This document shows positions 11,512 to 21,392 of a stretch of DNA of 64,000 nucleotides, piece by piece. The translations under genes and the position numbers were made by a program. The notes beneath the pieces are model-generated. The model ran no database searches. It was not told where the DNA came from and saw only the letters and a list, made by a program, of their open reading frames with translations. This DNA comes from Steinernema hermaphroditum (taxonomy: Eukaryota; Nematoda; Chromadorea; Rhabditida; Steinernematidae), in contig CM059622.1 of assembly GCA_030435675.1 (NCBI GenBank), positions 7,068,001 to 7,132,000 on the forward strand, read 5' to 3'. The number at the start of each line of letters is the position of its first letter. Positions within the stretch are counted from its first letter, which is position 1.

Positions 11512-12425
11512 ATGGCCGGCGCCGTCATTTACAAGTCAAGATACGAGCCCTACTGCCTCTTCACTTCCTGCTCGCTCATCATCGTTTCCTCCGTCCTCTC
11601 CCTGTTCTTCTACGTCTCTCGGCCTCGGAAATCCCATCCACTCGGGATGCTCTTCGTCCTCCTCTCGACTCACATCGTCTACGGGATTCTCAACGCGATA
11701 GTCACCGTACTTGTGTTTGTGCAGGCCCGTACCAGGTTCATCAGATCGCCGTTCCTATTTATCATGTGGAACATCACCTCTCCTCAGATCTCAGAACTCG
11801 TCGCGTCGATCAGTGGCGCCTTCCTCGCCCTCGACAGGGTCCTCATCATGTCGCTCACTCTCCGATACACTCTATGGCGTATCGGCTCCAAACTCTCCAT
11901 TCTGTGTGCCCTAATGAATACCGTATTCGTCGTCTCCATGATTATTTCCGTCGTCCTCGTCGGATCCTGTCCTGTGTGTTTCCAAATCGTCGTCGCCTTC
12001 AATCCTCTCGTCCTCTATCACATTTTTCCCTGAACACTCATAGTCCAGGGAGTCCTGGATGTCGTCTTCTGCGTCCAGTTTTGGAAATACGCCAAGAGAC
12101 AGCAGAACTCGTCGGGCAGTGGACAGGTGAGAGAGACCCGGCTACCTCCATCTTTCGATCGGAATTCCAGGCCAATCACATCGCTCTCTTTCAAGTCGTC
12201 TCCCATACAATCCTCTGCTCCCTCCCTCAACTACTCATGCTCGTGAGGGTCATGGCCCCAGGACGGAAAACCAAATGGGTCGCCTACGTGCAGCCCTACC
12301 ACCCACTTCTATACTCCATCAGCGTCCTCCTCACTTCCCTCTTTACCCTGTATAAGCTGAGGCCGAAAGACGTCATCACCAGAGTTCAGTCGATGGTCAA
12401 AACGCGCTCTAGTCGCACGTCCTAG
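11512..12425 (+). pseudogene. 7TM chemoreceptor-like gene, paralogue 5 of 6, with an in-frame TGA
   Basis: Exons 11512-12126 and 12171-12425 join in phase 0 across a 44-bp GT-AG intron at the family position. The frame is intact except for one TGA at 12031-12033. Aligned to paralogue 3, the stop replaces a single residue in the fifth hydrophobic segment (HIFP-stop-TLIV against VFPITLL), and the frame continues with good homology through VLDVVFCVQF and on to SLFTLYKLRPK. Without the stop the product would be about 290 residues. A 36-bp intron that skips it is possible but would delete conserved residues. The gene is best read as a recent or polymorphic null allele; sequencing error or readthrough are alternatives. 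Confidence 0.7.
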
Positions 12426-12502
12426 AGAAAAAAAAACATTTCCATTCATGTTTGTTTGAATAAACGATCTATGGAGCCTTTTCGAAGAGGAACATGATTC
12501 GA

Positions 12503-13386
12503 TCAGTTTGTGACCGTAGCGAAGCTTCTTGTCACTCTGACCAGCGTCCTTCGAGGACGAAGCTTCACGAGCGTGAAGCTAGAAGACAGAACCACACTGG
12601 TGGAGAATAGCATCGGGAGGAAAGGGTCGACGTAGCTTATCCAGTTCATCTTCAGTCCAATGTAGTGGGAGTTGAGGGAGGACAAGGCGTGTGGCACTGC
12701 ACAGAAGATGCTGTGGCAGATGACTTGGAAGAATGTGATCGTGTTGACCTGCAATCGTGGGCACCCCATGTCTTCTCGTATGAAGAACTTGCCTGAGATG
12801 TGCGCTGCTTGATAGCGTTTCGTGACCTCGAGTAGCGAAAGAGCTGAATACAGAAGAGGATGTAGACGAGACTCTCGACCGTCAGTGTCGCCGGAAAAAC
12901 GTTCTTGGTCATCACGTAGTGCATGGTCAGAGATCTGATGAAGGCGGTCGAGAAGGTGAAGTAGGAATAGATGATGCATATGAGAAGATCCAGAGCTGCA
13001 CACAGAAAGAAGACTTTCGTCCCGATTTTCTGAATTCCGTATTTCATGGGGAACGCCATCACCATGACACGGTCGACGGCGAGAAACGTTCCCGTTGTTA
13101 AGATAATCTGGTGGCCGAGAGGTCGCGAGATGAGGTCCCATCTGAGGGTTCCTTCTTCGAGGGAATCACGACTGCAGAGGATCATGAGGGGACGCTGAAT
13201 GGAGAGCACAGCGTAGACGATCTGAACGAGGAAAAACAGGAAGAACATGCTCGTGATGCGGCCTTCTTGGCGGCGACGGTAATAGACGATACAGCAAGTG
13301 CTTGATGCAAGAATCGAGGAAACGCTGGTCACAAGAAGGAAGTAGTTTTCGAAGTAAGCGGCGAAACGTTCCACTTGGTGACTCAT
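12503..13386 (-). CDS. 7TM chemoreceptor-like protein, paralogue 6 of 6 (GC-AG intron)
   Basis: On the opposite strand to the other five. Exons 13386-12793 and 12748-12503 join in phase 0 across a 44-bp intron that begins GCAAGT after AG, the classic GC-AG donor, and ends TTGCAG. The spliced product has 279 residues. It carries VDRVMVM after the third hydrophobic segment, CAVPHALSSLNS in segment six and SSSFTLVKLRPRR at the end. The intron lies at the same codon position as in the paralogues. The ATG at 13386 was chosen because the longer frame begins with a non-ATG codon. It lies tail-to-tail with paralogue 5, only 77 bp apart. Confidence 0.78.
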
Positions 13387-14032
13387 TCTTGGCCAGAGGG
13401 TTCGAACAACTACTGTGGAAGAGATTTCTGTGGCAAGTGACTGTGGCAAGGCGCTACAATTTGAACACAATTGGTGGCTAACATCCGGAAGCCTTCTCTT
13501 TTGGATCCATCCAAGCGTGCAGAAATAGACAAATCCTCAAACCGTCCGCTCTAATTCTATATTGAGCTTATATGAAGCCAATGCAAAGCAGCAAAGAATC
13601 TCTGATCGGAACTATGACATCTTTATCACCGCTACATTTCAATAGATTTACTTTTGATTCTGATTTGAGAGGCAAAACAACGAGAATTCGGCCACTTCCA
13701 AAAACTCCTCCAGCAGTTCTTCGTCCATGGCGCCCAAAGTTCGTTGTTTCTCCTACAACGATGAGGTGAATCTCGGCCTCACACAGCTGGTCCTACCACG
13801 ATAACGGAAAGCAGTTCTTCGGCCGTCGTCTTCGCTCGATTCCGGAGCATTTCGGGTACTATCCTGTCCCTCTGTTGCATGGGAACGCTTGACGGTATCG
13901 TGCGAAGACTCCCGAACCCCTTTCCGTAGATGACTCTGACGTGTTCGCAGGAAGCGCGCCCTTTGCAGCGCCACTCGCAAGTGTAGGAACGGACCTAAAT
14001 TTGGAACTTGTTGGTACTGGCACTTGTGAGAT
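13387..14032. other. Intergenic, uncertain coding content
   Basis: A 65-codon ATG frame on the plus strand (13572-13769) could splice at 13766 into a further open stretch, and a 75-codon frame lies opposite it. Neither shows a recognisable domain, so neither is called. Confidence 0.35.
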
Positions 14033-14360
14033 TCAGATTACGGTAATCGCAACGCGGTACTCTTCAGACCGCTTTCTGAATGGATTTATTCGAACAAAGA
14101 ACCGCCGAAGACACTTCGAGATTGCGTTCCAGAGCGATCTTCGATCGAAGCGCCACGCTCCTCCTTCACCATGAGATCTCCAAAAGAACGTTTTAGTCGA
14201 AAGCAAAAGAAGCTTACTTTCCTCCTCGCGACGACGACTTCTCCTCAAGGGCCTGCAGATACCGTATCCCTTCTTCCCTCCGGAATCGAGCGAGATGCTC
14301 AGGTCTCTCTGGATTCGGTGCTGCTTCGGATGGGTCGTCGAAGAACTCTCTCTCAGCCAT
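14033..14360 (-). CDS. Small basic protein of unknown function
   Basis: Two exons, 14360-14218 and 14177-14033, with a 40-bp intron whose donor is AAGTAAGC (GT from the third base of a Lys codon) and whose acceptor is TTTTGGAG. The product has 95 residues. The first half is charged and probably helical (ERPEHLARFRREEGIRYLQALEEK); the second half is rich in Arg, Phe and Trp. No signal peptide or membrane segment is seen and no family is recognised. The acceptor is unusual for this window, which lowers confidence in the second exon; the first exon stands better on its own. Confidence 0.4.
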
Positions 14361-15169
14361 GGACTCAGAACGTCGGAACTATATTCACTGCCGATCGATC
14401 GGCACACAAATAAAAGGATGAAACATACCCGAGTGCCTCGTCTGGGCCATTAAAACAATGATGTGCGGAAAAGTGCAGCCGTGCCACGCCATACAAAGGG
14501 CGCCGCTCAGTGGAAGCGCCACGACGTTGGCGCGCGAAAGATGGAGAAGTTTTATGGCCATCGAGGATCAAAACATCACTATTATACTTTTAGTTCCTTT
14601 GAGACAATCTTCAAGGCAATGAGGCCGGGAATCCCCGACTCACAATGCCAATCACGAGCCAGTCTGAAACCTCATGTACTAAACCGTCAGAGGAGGCTAA
14701 TTTGGTCGCAGTTTTCCTTGTGGCAGACGAAGTTCTGTAACGCGCAGTATACGAACAAACACAGGTGTGATTTCTGATTCGCCTTATAGCGCCGAACCAA
14801 ACCCAAAGGGGTTAACTTATGGCCATGCGGAAGTCCCAAAATAACGGAGAGATGTTCTCGGGATGCATCTTCTGTTTTGCACTTTCCTCCTTTGATAAAT
14901 CTTCCAAGGATGCTGAGATCGGATCCATCTTCGATGTCCTCGTTGTGTCCTTTACCTGAGCAACAACAAAAATTGCATTTAAAAGATTTTGTTCACTTCA
15001 GAACAATTCAGAGATCCATGTAAGGTCCCACTCGAATCGATCATGGCTCTCGTTCCGAAGATCCAGAGATCGGATCCACCCTCTGTTCTTCTCTAGTTCA
15101 TCCGTTTTTAATTGTAAAAAAATCGGTCGTTAGAGAGATCTATGTGGACTAAACATCAAACGAGAGTTT
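14361..15169. other. Intergenic, no gene recognised
   Basis: Upstream of the small secreted peptide gene. Short frames only. AT-rich toward 15.1 kb, as expected of a promoter region. Confidence 0.5.
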
Positions 15170-15177
15170 TATAAAAG
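15170..15177 (+). promoter_or_regulatory. TATA box (TATAAAAG) of the small secreted peptide gene
   Basis: TATAAAAG ends 35 bp before the ATG at 15213. It matches the boxes in front of three other secreted-protein genes in the window. Confidence 0.65.
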
Positions 15178-15212
15178 ATACTTCACATCACATCCCACAG
15201 AAATCGTCCATC

Positions 15213-15449
15213 ATGCGCGCTTTTGTTTGGTTCACAGCTGTCGTCCTTCTTATCGCCGCCGCCTTCGCCGTTCCTCCTCCACAAGTAGGCTTTCTTCCAC
15301 CTCGAAATCACATAGCCTCATTTCAGCCGAATCCCGGACAGAATCGAACAGTGAAGCCGGTTTCCCCAAATCAGGCCGGCGCACCGAATCCAGTGCTCTC
15401 TGGATGCAAAGGAGTTCCTCCGCTTGTGAAGCCTCGACTAAGAAGATGA
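15213..15449 (+). CDS. Small secreted proline-rich peptide precursor
   Basis: A single-exon frame of 78 codons. The first 19 residues are a typical signal peptide (short basic start, long hydrophobic core, AFA before the cleavage site). The mature part is about 59 residues, rich in Pro, Asn and Gly, with one Cys and a dibasic C-terminus (PRLRR). The lone cysteine argues against a disulfide-knotted defensin. It could be a secreted surface or glandular peptide, an antimicrobial peptide of the proline-rich type, or a neuropeptide-like precursor; the sequence does not decide. A clean TATA box and a short leader support real transcription. Confidence 0.6.
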   Translation: MRAFVWFTAVVLLIAAAFAVPPPQVGFLPPRNHIASFQPNPGQNRTVKPVSPNQAGAPNPVLSGCKGVPPLVKPRLRR

Positions 15450-17928
15450 TCACATTGAGTTGTAAAGAAACATCGCAATGAATAATACGTTGAATTCCTC
15501 GAATTCGGTGTTTCAATTCGCACTTGGAATTATTCTTTTCACCATTATGACAAACAGCGATCACTTTTTAATGTCACTGGACAGAATTAGCACGCTTGCT
15601 TTGAACATGCAGTGACGAATAACGTGCTGGGAAATCACGTAAACTCGGGTGAACATGCATAGGTTAAAAGTTTAGCGCTAAGTAATTGCGCATACATAAT
15701 TAGAGGGAGTCCAAACGGGGTGGCACAAACAAACAAGCAGTCCTCTAAATATGATTAACGGGCTCCAACAAGTAGTTCGAGTAGATCGACGGTTCCATGG
15801 GCCAGAGTTAGTTTAGTTCTTTTTAGAATAATGGGCGCTTCGAGTGGGATCTAACTGTTGCATGCTGACCACACGCATTGATTCTTGGTTCAATGTTCGT
15901 CTGCGTCTCACCGCTATTGGTTACCGTACTTGTCTGCGTGTTGTCTATGCTGTCTAGGCTAACGACCGCTCTCTGTCTCTTCCATTCATATCGCGCTAGC
16001 CTTATGGTTGTGTTGCCTAGCGCGTTCATGTGCTTACGTGTTCATGCCTTTATTTGTTACGTGTTATTTGTACATAAAGGTTTAATTACCCAAGTTTGAG
16101 GTCTCCCACCAGGTAGAGTTCCTAGCTCCCTCAACCCATTGTTACGACAAGACGTAACACTAATTGTGTCATTTGGATGTTGTATTAGTATTCGTACATA
16201 CAGAAAGAGACTTTGTCTAAGTCCAGGAGACGAATTCCAAACTATGTATACAGATACCGTATGCTATGTGTTGAGAACACTATGACTACAGTCACTTTCT
16301 CGTATTTTGTGCTTGAAACGACACATGAGAACGATTGTTTTTTGAGGATTGCCTCAGCAAAGGTCACCAATAGAAAGTGCTTCCGACGTGGGCACACTAA
16401 AGTTCATCAGAGCCATTCGATGATAACTCTCTCAGGCACTCACTCTCTGACTCAATTCTTCAAATATAACTCCAGTTATTTAATTGTTTCAATTCCGTAG
16501 CGCTTTAAAGGGATTAAACTTCGACTACGATAGGAAGGATGGTGCAAGGATCACTTTGCTTGTTCTGTGCCGTGCCCTATAAAGAGCGACTGTTATGATT
16601 CTTCGGAGTCTCTTCCAGCGCTTCTTCTTGGCCAGGCTGCAGCGCTGGGGTGACACTTCCACGTTTTCCCACGTCCTCATAGTTCGACTTTCTCCAACCT
16701 GGGAAACGTGTTGTTCTTGACACAGGTATGACACAGGCATATTTAACCATCGCTGCCTGACTTCTTGTCGCGCTTAGTGCTGTCATCTTCTAGTTCCCAG
16801 CTTCTTCGTGAATTCATCGCCCCATCGAGTCTTCTCAAACTTCCGAATATCTTCAAAACGTCATCTAACTCGACAAAACCATTCCTTAAGTACAACTTTC
16901 GACGGCCACTTGTGGAGCGAGGTGCAACATTTTGTGAACATTAAGGTCTCGGAGGCGCTCCAGTCGCAAAAATGTAAACATTTTAGAACCTGTTCTTTGA
17001 GGCTTTGAACCGAGCCCAAAGTGTCGGCTATCAAAAATTGGTTTAATTCGACGGCCACTGTACACTACCGTTCGTCACAAGGTGACACTTCTAAGAGCTG
17101 GAGGACAAGACTAAGGTTCTTGCTGTCTTAGACGAACTCCGGCCGTTCGGCGTTGAATCCGTCGTTAAGTGGTCAAGAGCTTCATCCTCGATTCCTTTCG
17201 AACTTGATATTCGTGAGTTTATCTTCAAAGTGAACCTCACATCATCAGAAGAAAAATCAAGTTCGCTATGCAGCCTGATCGCTTCAGTCTCTGAACAGCG
17301 CCAGGTGTCCTCGGCAGTTTTATATTTCCTAATGATATGATGCTCTTGTGGGAACTCTGGACACTCGGAAATCGTCTGAAAGTAGCCGATCAAATTGTCA
17401 TCTGTCACGCAGAACTACACACATAGTTTGAATGTTCCCAAGCACTGAGATGCCCCTTTCATAACCACAAAACTTTCCTTGCTTTCCTACTTCTTGGCAC
17501 TGATATGACCCCGGTTTTCTTGGTTTCTTGTAGATGACGAAACGGTCAACTAAAGGAACATGAAAGTATTTACTTATTGGACTACACTTTGCAACACATA
17601 GGGTTTCCCCCTTTGCGGAAATGGGTCGGAATGAGAGACCTCACGTTTTTCACATGTCCTCGATCGTGGACCTTCGATCCCGACGTGGGAACTGTGTTGT
17701 TCTTCAAATTGAGCTTCCCTGATTGAGTGGATATAAGAGCGCCCTATATAAGCTGCATTCAGTTCCCTGGTCGCAGGCTCGTACAGTAGCCCCTTCTTAA
17801 GATTTCCATCTGAAGGATGCAGTCTCCACAGGTCATGAGTAATCTCTAGATTCTTCGCGCAATCGTGAGAACCTAATCACGCACGACCCGACTTCTCTCC
17901 AGATTCAGAGCTCTCCTCTCTCTGCAGA
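15450..17928. other. Long intergenic region with a degenerate repeat pair
   Basis: No gene is called. A roughly 62-bp sequence at 16658-16719 recurs in degenerate form at 17641-17705 (both run from CACGTTTT through GTCCTC to GTGTTGTTCTT). A 105-codon frame on the minus strand (17091-17408) looks protein-like in composition but has no flanking splice logic or recognisable domain. The sequence just before 17929 should hold the receptor promoter. Confidence 0.45.
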
Positions 17929-19269
17929 ATGTCTTCCACGGAAGACGTACTAGTTGGCTCCGCCATGCTTCTGATAAGTGGTGTCTGTCTTCTGGCCAAC
18001 CTTCTCGTTCTATCGGTGAGAGTAGCTTCTACTTAACCTATGGAATCGCAAACATTTCAGACCATAGCGTCCTATTCAGAGTTCTACACGCTCTCCTCCT
18101 ACAAGATCATGCTTCTCATGGGAGTTTTCGACGTTTCGCAGCTCTGCTCCCACTTCTTGACTGGCGCATTCACCATAGCCCAGTACGAAGCCCCTTTCTG
18201 GGCCCACAAAGTCAGAACATTCCTTATCGAACCCGTCCATGTATGATGTTTAGGTGCTCGGGGTGATGATCAGTCCGACCTATGAGTGCTACGTCTTCGT
18301 CACCATCCTTCTGGCGTTCAATCGGTTCCTCTTCATGTGCTCCCCGTGGAAGGAGACTATAATCTTCTCAACTCGAGGCAACAAGGTAAAAAGTCGGGCT
18401 GAGCCGGGGATTGATCCCGCGACCTCTCGCACCCTAAGCGAGAATCATACCACTAGACCACTCAGCCTTACTTGTCCGTTCTACAGCTAGCAGTGAAGTA
18501 CTTACTGCGAGGCTGCTGGCCATTACATCTCTATGAAGTGACATCTCCAAAGGGTGATTTGTCTTCAGATATGGCTGCTCATCACCTTGCTCCTCTTTCT
18601 CGGCTTCGCCGGCCTCCACTCCTCTAATCTGATCTTCAGTTCGTACAAGGTCGCCGAGTACACCTGGTCCTACGACCACTCGTATCCATGGAGCGAGATG
18701 AGGGAGACCGTCATATTCTATTACCAAATCTTCGGAATACTCATCGCCTGGCTCTTTTACATAGCCATCACCGTCAATCTTCTGCGCTATGTAGGTCGCG
18801 CGCCTGTCCCCCACGACTGAGCTTCTTAAGCTGCAGAAAAACGAAGTCGACAGTGTGACTCGATTCACCGCGAATCGGAAGATCCTCCTCCACGCCTTCG
18901 TGATCGTCGTTTACTCGACCCTCATGAACATCACGTGGCACAAAATTGATGTAGGTGCGCACAAGAACTGCCCTTCACCAAAGGTCGTTTCAGCTCGTGC
19001 TCTCTCCTGGGAAAATGCAAAACTTCGTAGTGAACTTGACCTGGATTGGGAGTTCTGGACTGAGTCCTTTCTTGTGCTTGGTGCTGAATAAGTAGGTTAT
19101 CGGAGAAATACCCTTTCCAACGAACTGCACTCCTAGGCAAGTGCGAAGAAAGATCACGTACAGAGCCAGAAGGACGCTCTTCCCCTCAACGAAGGTGGCC
19201 AATCAGCTGATGACCGTGACGGTGACGGCCAACGTCAGGCCACCCGTCCCTCCCCTCCATGGCCTCTGA
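17929..19269 (+). CDS. Srt-like 7TM chemoreceptor, copy 1
   Basis: Seven exons: 17929-18015, 18061-18210, 18254-18385, 18569-18790, 18837-18950, 18994-19091 and 19137-19269, giving 311 residues. Five introns are 43-46 bp; the third is 183 bp and contains a tRNA-Pro on the opposite strand. The protein has a short N-terminus, LLMGVFDV in the second hydrophobic segment, then a FLTG segment, ILLAFNRFLFM, and a basic RKILLHAF loop. These resemble the nematode Srt receptor family (GVFD, TG, LAFNR). Exon lengths 2 to 6 are identical to those of the gene at 23.6 kb. For exon 5 an acceptor six bases upstream is also possible. Presumed chemosensory receptor. Confidence 0.8.
18396..18467 (-). tRNA. tRNA-Pro (anticodon AGG), in an intron, antisense to its host gene
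   Basis: A 72-nt cloverleaf reads on the minus strand: 7-bp acceptor stem GGCTGAG/CTCAGCC, a normal D arm, anticodon stem CTCGC/GCGAG around TTAGGGT (anticodon AGG), and a T arm closed by four of five pairs. The first T-stem pair is G-G where the copy at 53 kb has C-G. The T loop is ATCAATC, with A instead of T at position 54. Pol III T-tract (TTTTT) follows the 3' end. It lies inside intron 3 of the Srt-like receptor. The mismatch makes reduced function possible. Confidence 0.85.
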
Positions 19270-19329
19270 GTCACCAACACTTTCGACCTATTTTATTTCC
19301 ACTTTGAAGAGAGAACCACGCATTCAGGC

Positions 19330-19691
19330 CTAGAATCCATGTCCGTATCCGTAGTGGTCATGACCGTGGTCGTGATCGTGTCCGTGGTCATGACCGTAGT
19401 GGTCGTGGCCATGGTGGTCATGGTCGTGGCCGTAGTGGTCGTGGGGATGTCCGTAGTGGTCGTGGTGGCCATGGTCTCCGTGGTCGTGTCCGTAGTGGTC
19501 GTGGCCGTGGTCGTCGTGCCCGTAGCTGTAGGGCTCGTCGTGGCCATAGTGACCGTATCCGTATCCACCGTCTCCGCCTCCTGTCAGAGGATTATGGCTA
19601 CTTTGGGTCGAGGGGGTGTACCTTGGGCGAGGCAGAAGGCGAAGAGAACGGCGAAGAGGGCGAATCCGAGGAGGACCGACTGGGAGGCCAT
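19330..19691 (-). CDS. Secreted His/Gly/Asp/Tyr repeat protein
   Basis: Two exons, 19691-19622 and 19580-19330, joined across a 41-bp intron, give 106 residues. The first 22 or so form a signal peptide with a strong hydrophobic core (LLGFALFAVLFAFCLA). After the intron the protein consists almost entirely of irregular repeats of GHD, GHDH, HYGH and DYGH units. No cysteine is present in the mature part. Such density of His and Asp suggests metal-ion binding (Zn, Cu or Ni); related low-complexity secreted proteins in nematodes are linked to cuticle or innate-defence secretions, but that is inference. The plus strand is also open here because of the repeat. A TATAAAAG box precedes it. Confidence 0.82.
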
Positions 19692-19724
19692 GGCGATGAA
19701 GTGAAGACTCCGACGCCGACGGCG

Positions 19725-19732
19725 CTTTTATA
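19725..19732 (-). promoter_or_regulatory. TATA box of the His/Gly repeat protein gene
   Basis: TATAAAAG on the minus strand, 34-41 bp upstream of the ATG at 19691. Confidence 0.65.
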
Positions 19733-20287
19733 CGCGCCGATCTGGGTCAGATGGCCTCATCACAACTCTTTTTGCCGGATAATGAGCTGTTCGCACGCCG
19801 AACGAAGGTCGTCTTCGGAGGAAAGCGAGCAGCAGAGGAGGATAACAAGATGGAATAGAGCGCTCCCATGAAGACAATAAGCTTTTTGCGTAGACCTAGC
19901 ATTGCCAGCTCTTTCGCTTTCGTATTCATGAACGCATTTTTTGTGTTTACTTGGACCTAAACGCCATTTGGGAAAGATTTAGTGCATCTTGAAACAGAAC
20001 TTAATGGTAAGATGGATAATCCTATTCAAGGGGTCCACAGAGGTCCTAACTCATCCCCAACAGATCAAACGGACATTAAGGTGGTTCGGACACTTTCACA
20101 GTTTCACAGTTCGACCTTCTGAGAGATCTCATTTTATCGGCATGTCCTTATGTCCTTTACATACAACAGTGCTTGGAAGAAACAGTTACAGTTGTTTCTC
20201 TTGGAGCCGTTCAAAACAACAACAACGGCAGATAAAGTAGAAGGTTTATTGCCTTTTTGAATGAATTCTGAGTGGAGAAGAAGGCGT
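19733..20287. other. Intergenic, no gene recognised
   Basis: Between the repeat-protein promoter and the 3' end of the convergently arranged cysteine peptidase; both genes are on the minus strand. A TTTATT near 20240-20250 (AATAAA on the minus strand) may be the peptidase poly(A) signal. Confidence 0.45.
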
Positions 20288-21392
20288 TCAGGCGACGACG
20301 GCGCTGACGGCGTTGTCGGCGATGCCACAGGTGTTGGCGCCGCGGAAGATGCGGAAGAAGCCATTCTCGCCCCAGGCCGCTCCCCAACTGTTCTTGACGA
20401 TCCAGAAAGGGACACCCTCCTCGCTACCGTAGCCCACGAGGAGGACCGCGTGGTCGGGGGTCTTCGGGTTGCAGGCTTCGGCCGAGAGCTTCACGATACC
20501 GGAGGTGTAGCCCATGATGGAGTCGGCGGCGTTGAAGGCTGCAAGCAGTGGTGAGGGGGGAGGGGAAGGGAAGGGCGGGCCCACCCACGGAGACGCCGCC
20601 GTGATGGACGAGGTAAGCAGCGATCTTCTGCTCGTCGTGGCTGAGGGCGACGGCGTCACTGATCTGCACGACGACGTCGGTCCGCTTGAAGCGGCAGCGG
20701 CCATCGACGCCGTGGTACGCGTAGTCGTTCCAAGCCTCCCATCCACTGGACGTCGCTGCAAGAGCCCGGTCAGGGGGGCACGGTCAGGGACCTACGCCAT
20801 GGCCTGGATGGGCCAGCCGCCACCGCAGCCGTCCTGATCGGTGGCGCAGTCGACGATCTGCTGCTCGGAGAGCGAAAGGAGTTTCCCCATCTTGACGGCG
20901 AAGACGCTCTCAATGTTGGCGGCCGTCGAGAACGCCCAACAGCTGCCACAGGCCTCTGCAGGGATACGGTAACGGGTGGGAGAGGGGAGAAAACGTACCC
21001 TGGTCCTTGACGGCGGTGACGGCGTGGTGCTGGCGCCAATCGAAGGTGGCCGGTAGGTCGCCGAGCTCGTAGGCCTGCGCGGGGACCTCCTTTGAGGCCA
21101 GAGCCGTCTTCCGGGTCAGGACCTTCTGGTCCATGAGCCGGGAGCTGCGGAACTCGTCGCGGGAGACGTCGGCGAAGGCATCGACGCCGAAGACGGCGGA
21201 GCCTTGCTCGCGGGCGGCGCGCTCCTCCAGCAGCCTCAGATTGTCGACGAAGACGGCGAAGCGCCGGGCCTCCTCCTGGGGCGTCGCGTAGACCTTCTGG
21301 TGCCTCCGAACGAACGACTCCCAGAGGAAGCGCTCCTGGGAGAGGGGACTCAGGGCCGAGGCGAGGAGTGGGAGCAGCAGAAGGAGGAACAT
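20288..21392 (-). CDS. Papain-family (C1A, cathepsin L-like) cysteine peptidase
   Basis: Four exons, 21392-20999, 20955-20796, 20745-20585 and 20538-20288, give 321 residues. A 14-residue hydrophobic signal peptide is followed by an I29-type propeptide ([16 protein letters not shown], then the NLRLLEER and FADVSRDEF regions). The mature domain has the catalytic Cys137 in CGSCWAFS, the SEQQIVDC and GCGGGWP motifs, His268 in [10 protein letters not shown] and Asn288 in NSWG. The mature enzyme is close to family length. It is expected in lysosomes, gut lumen or secretions as an acid endopeptidase. Intron 2 is 50 bp and its acceptor was chosen as the only one that restores [11 protein letters not shown]. 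The gene is more GC-rich than its surroundings. Confidence 0.93.

Noticed and set aside
13572..13769. A 65-codon plus-strand ATG frame that might splice at 13766
   Set aside because: The second exon would use a weak acceptor and neither part resembles a known protein; an opposite-strand frame competes.
17091..17408. A 105-codon minus-strand frame with protein-like composition
   Set aside because: No recognised domain, no splice partners and isolated in noncoding sequence; could be revisited with RNA data.
19339..19704. A 121-codon Val/Met-rich plus-strand frame
   Set aside because: It is the reverse complement of the GHD repeat; the minus strand has the signal peptide, splice sites and TATA box.
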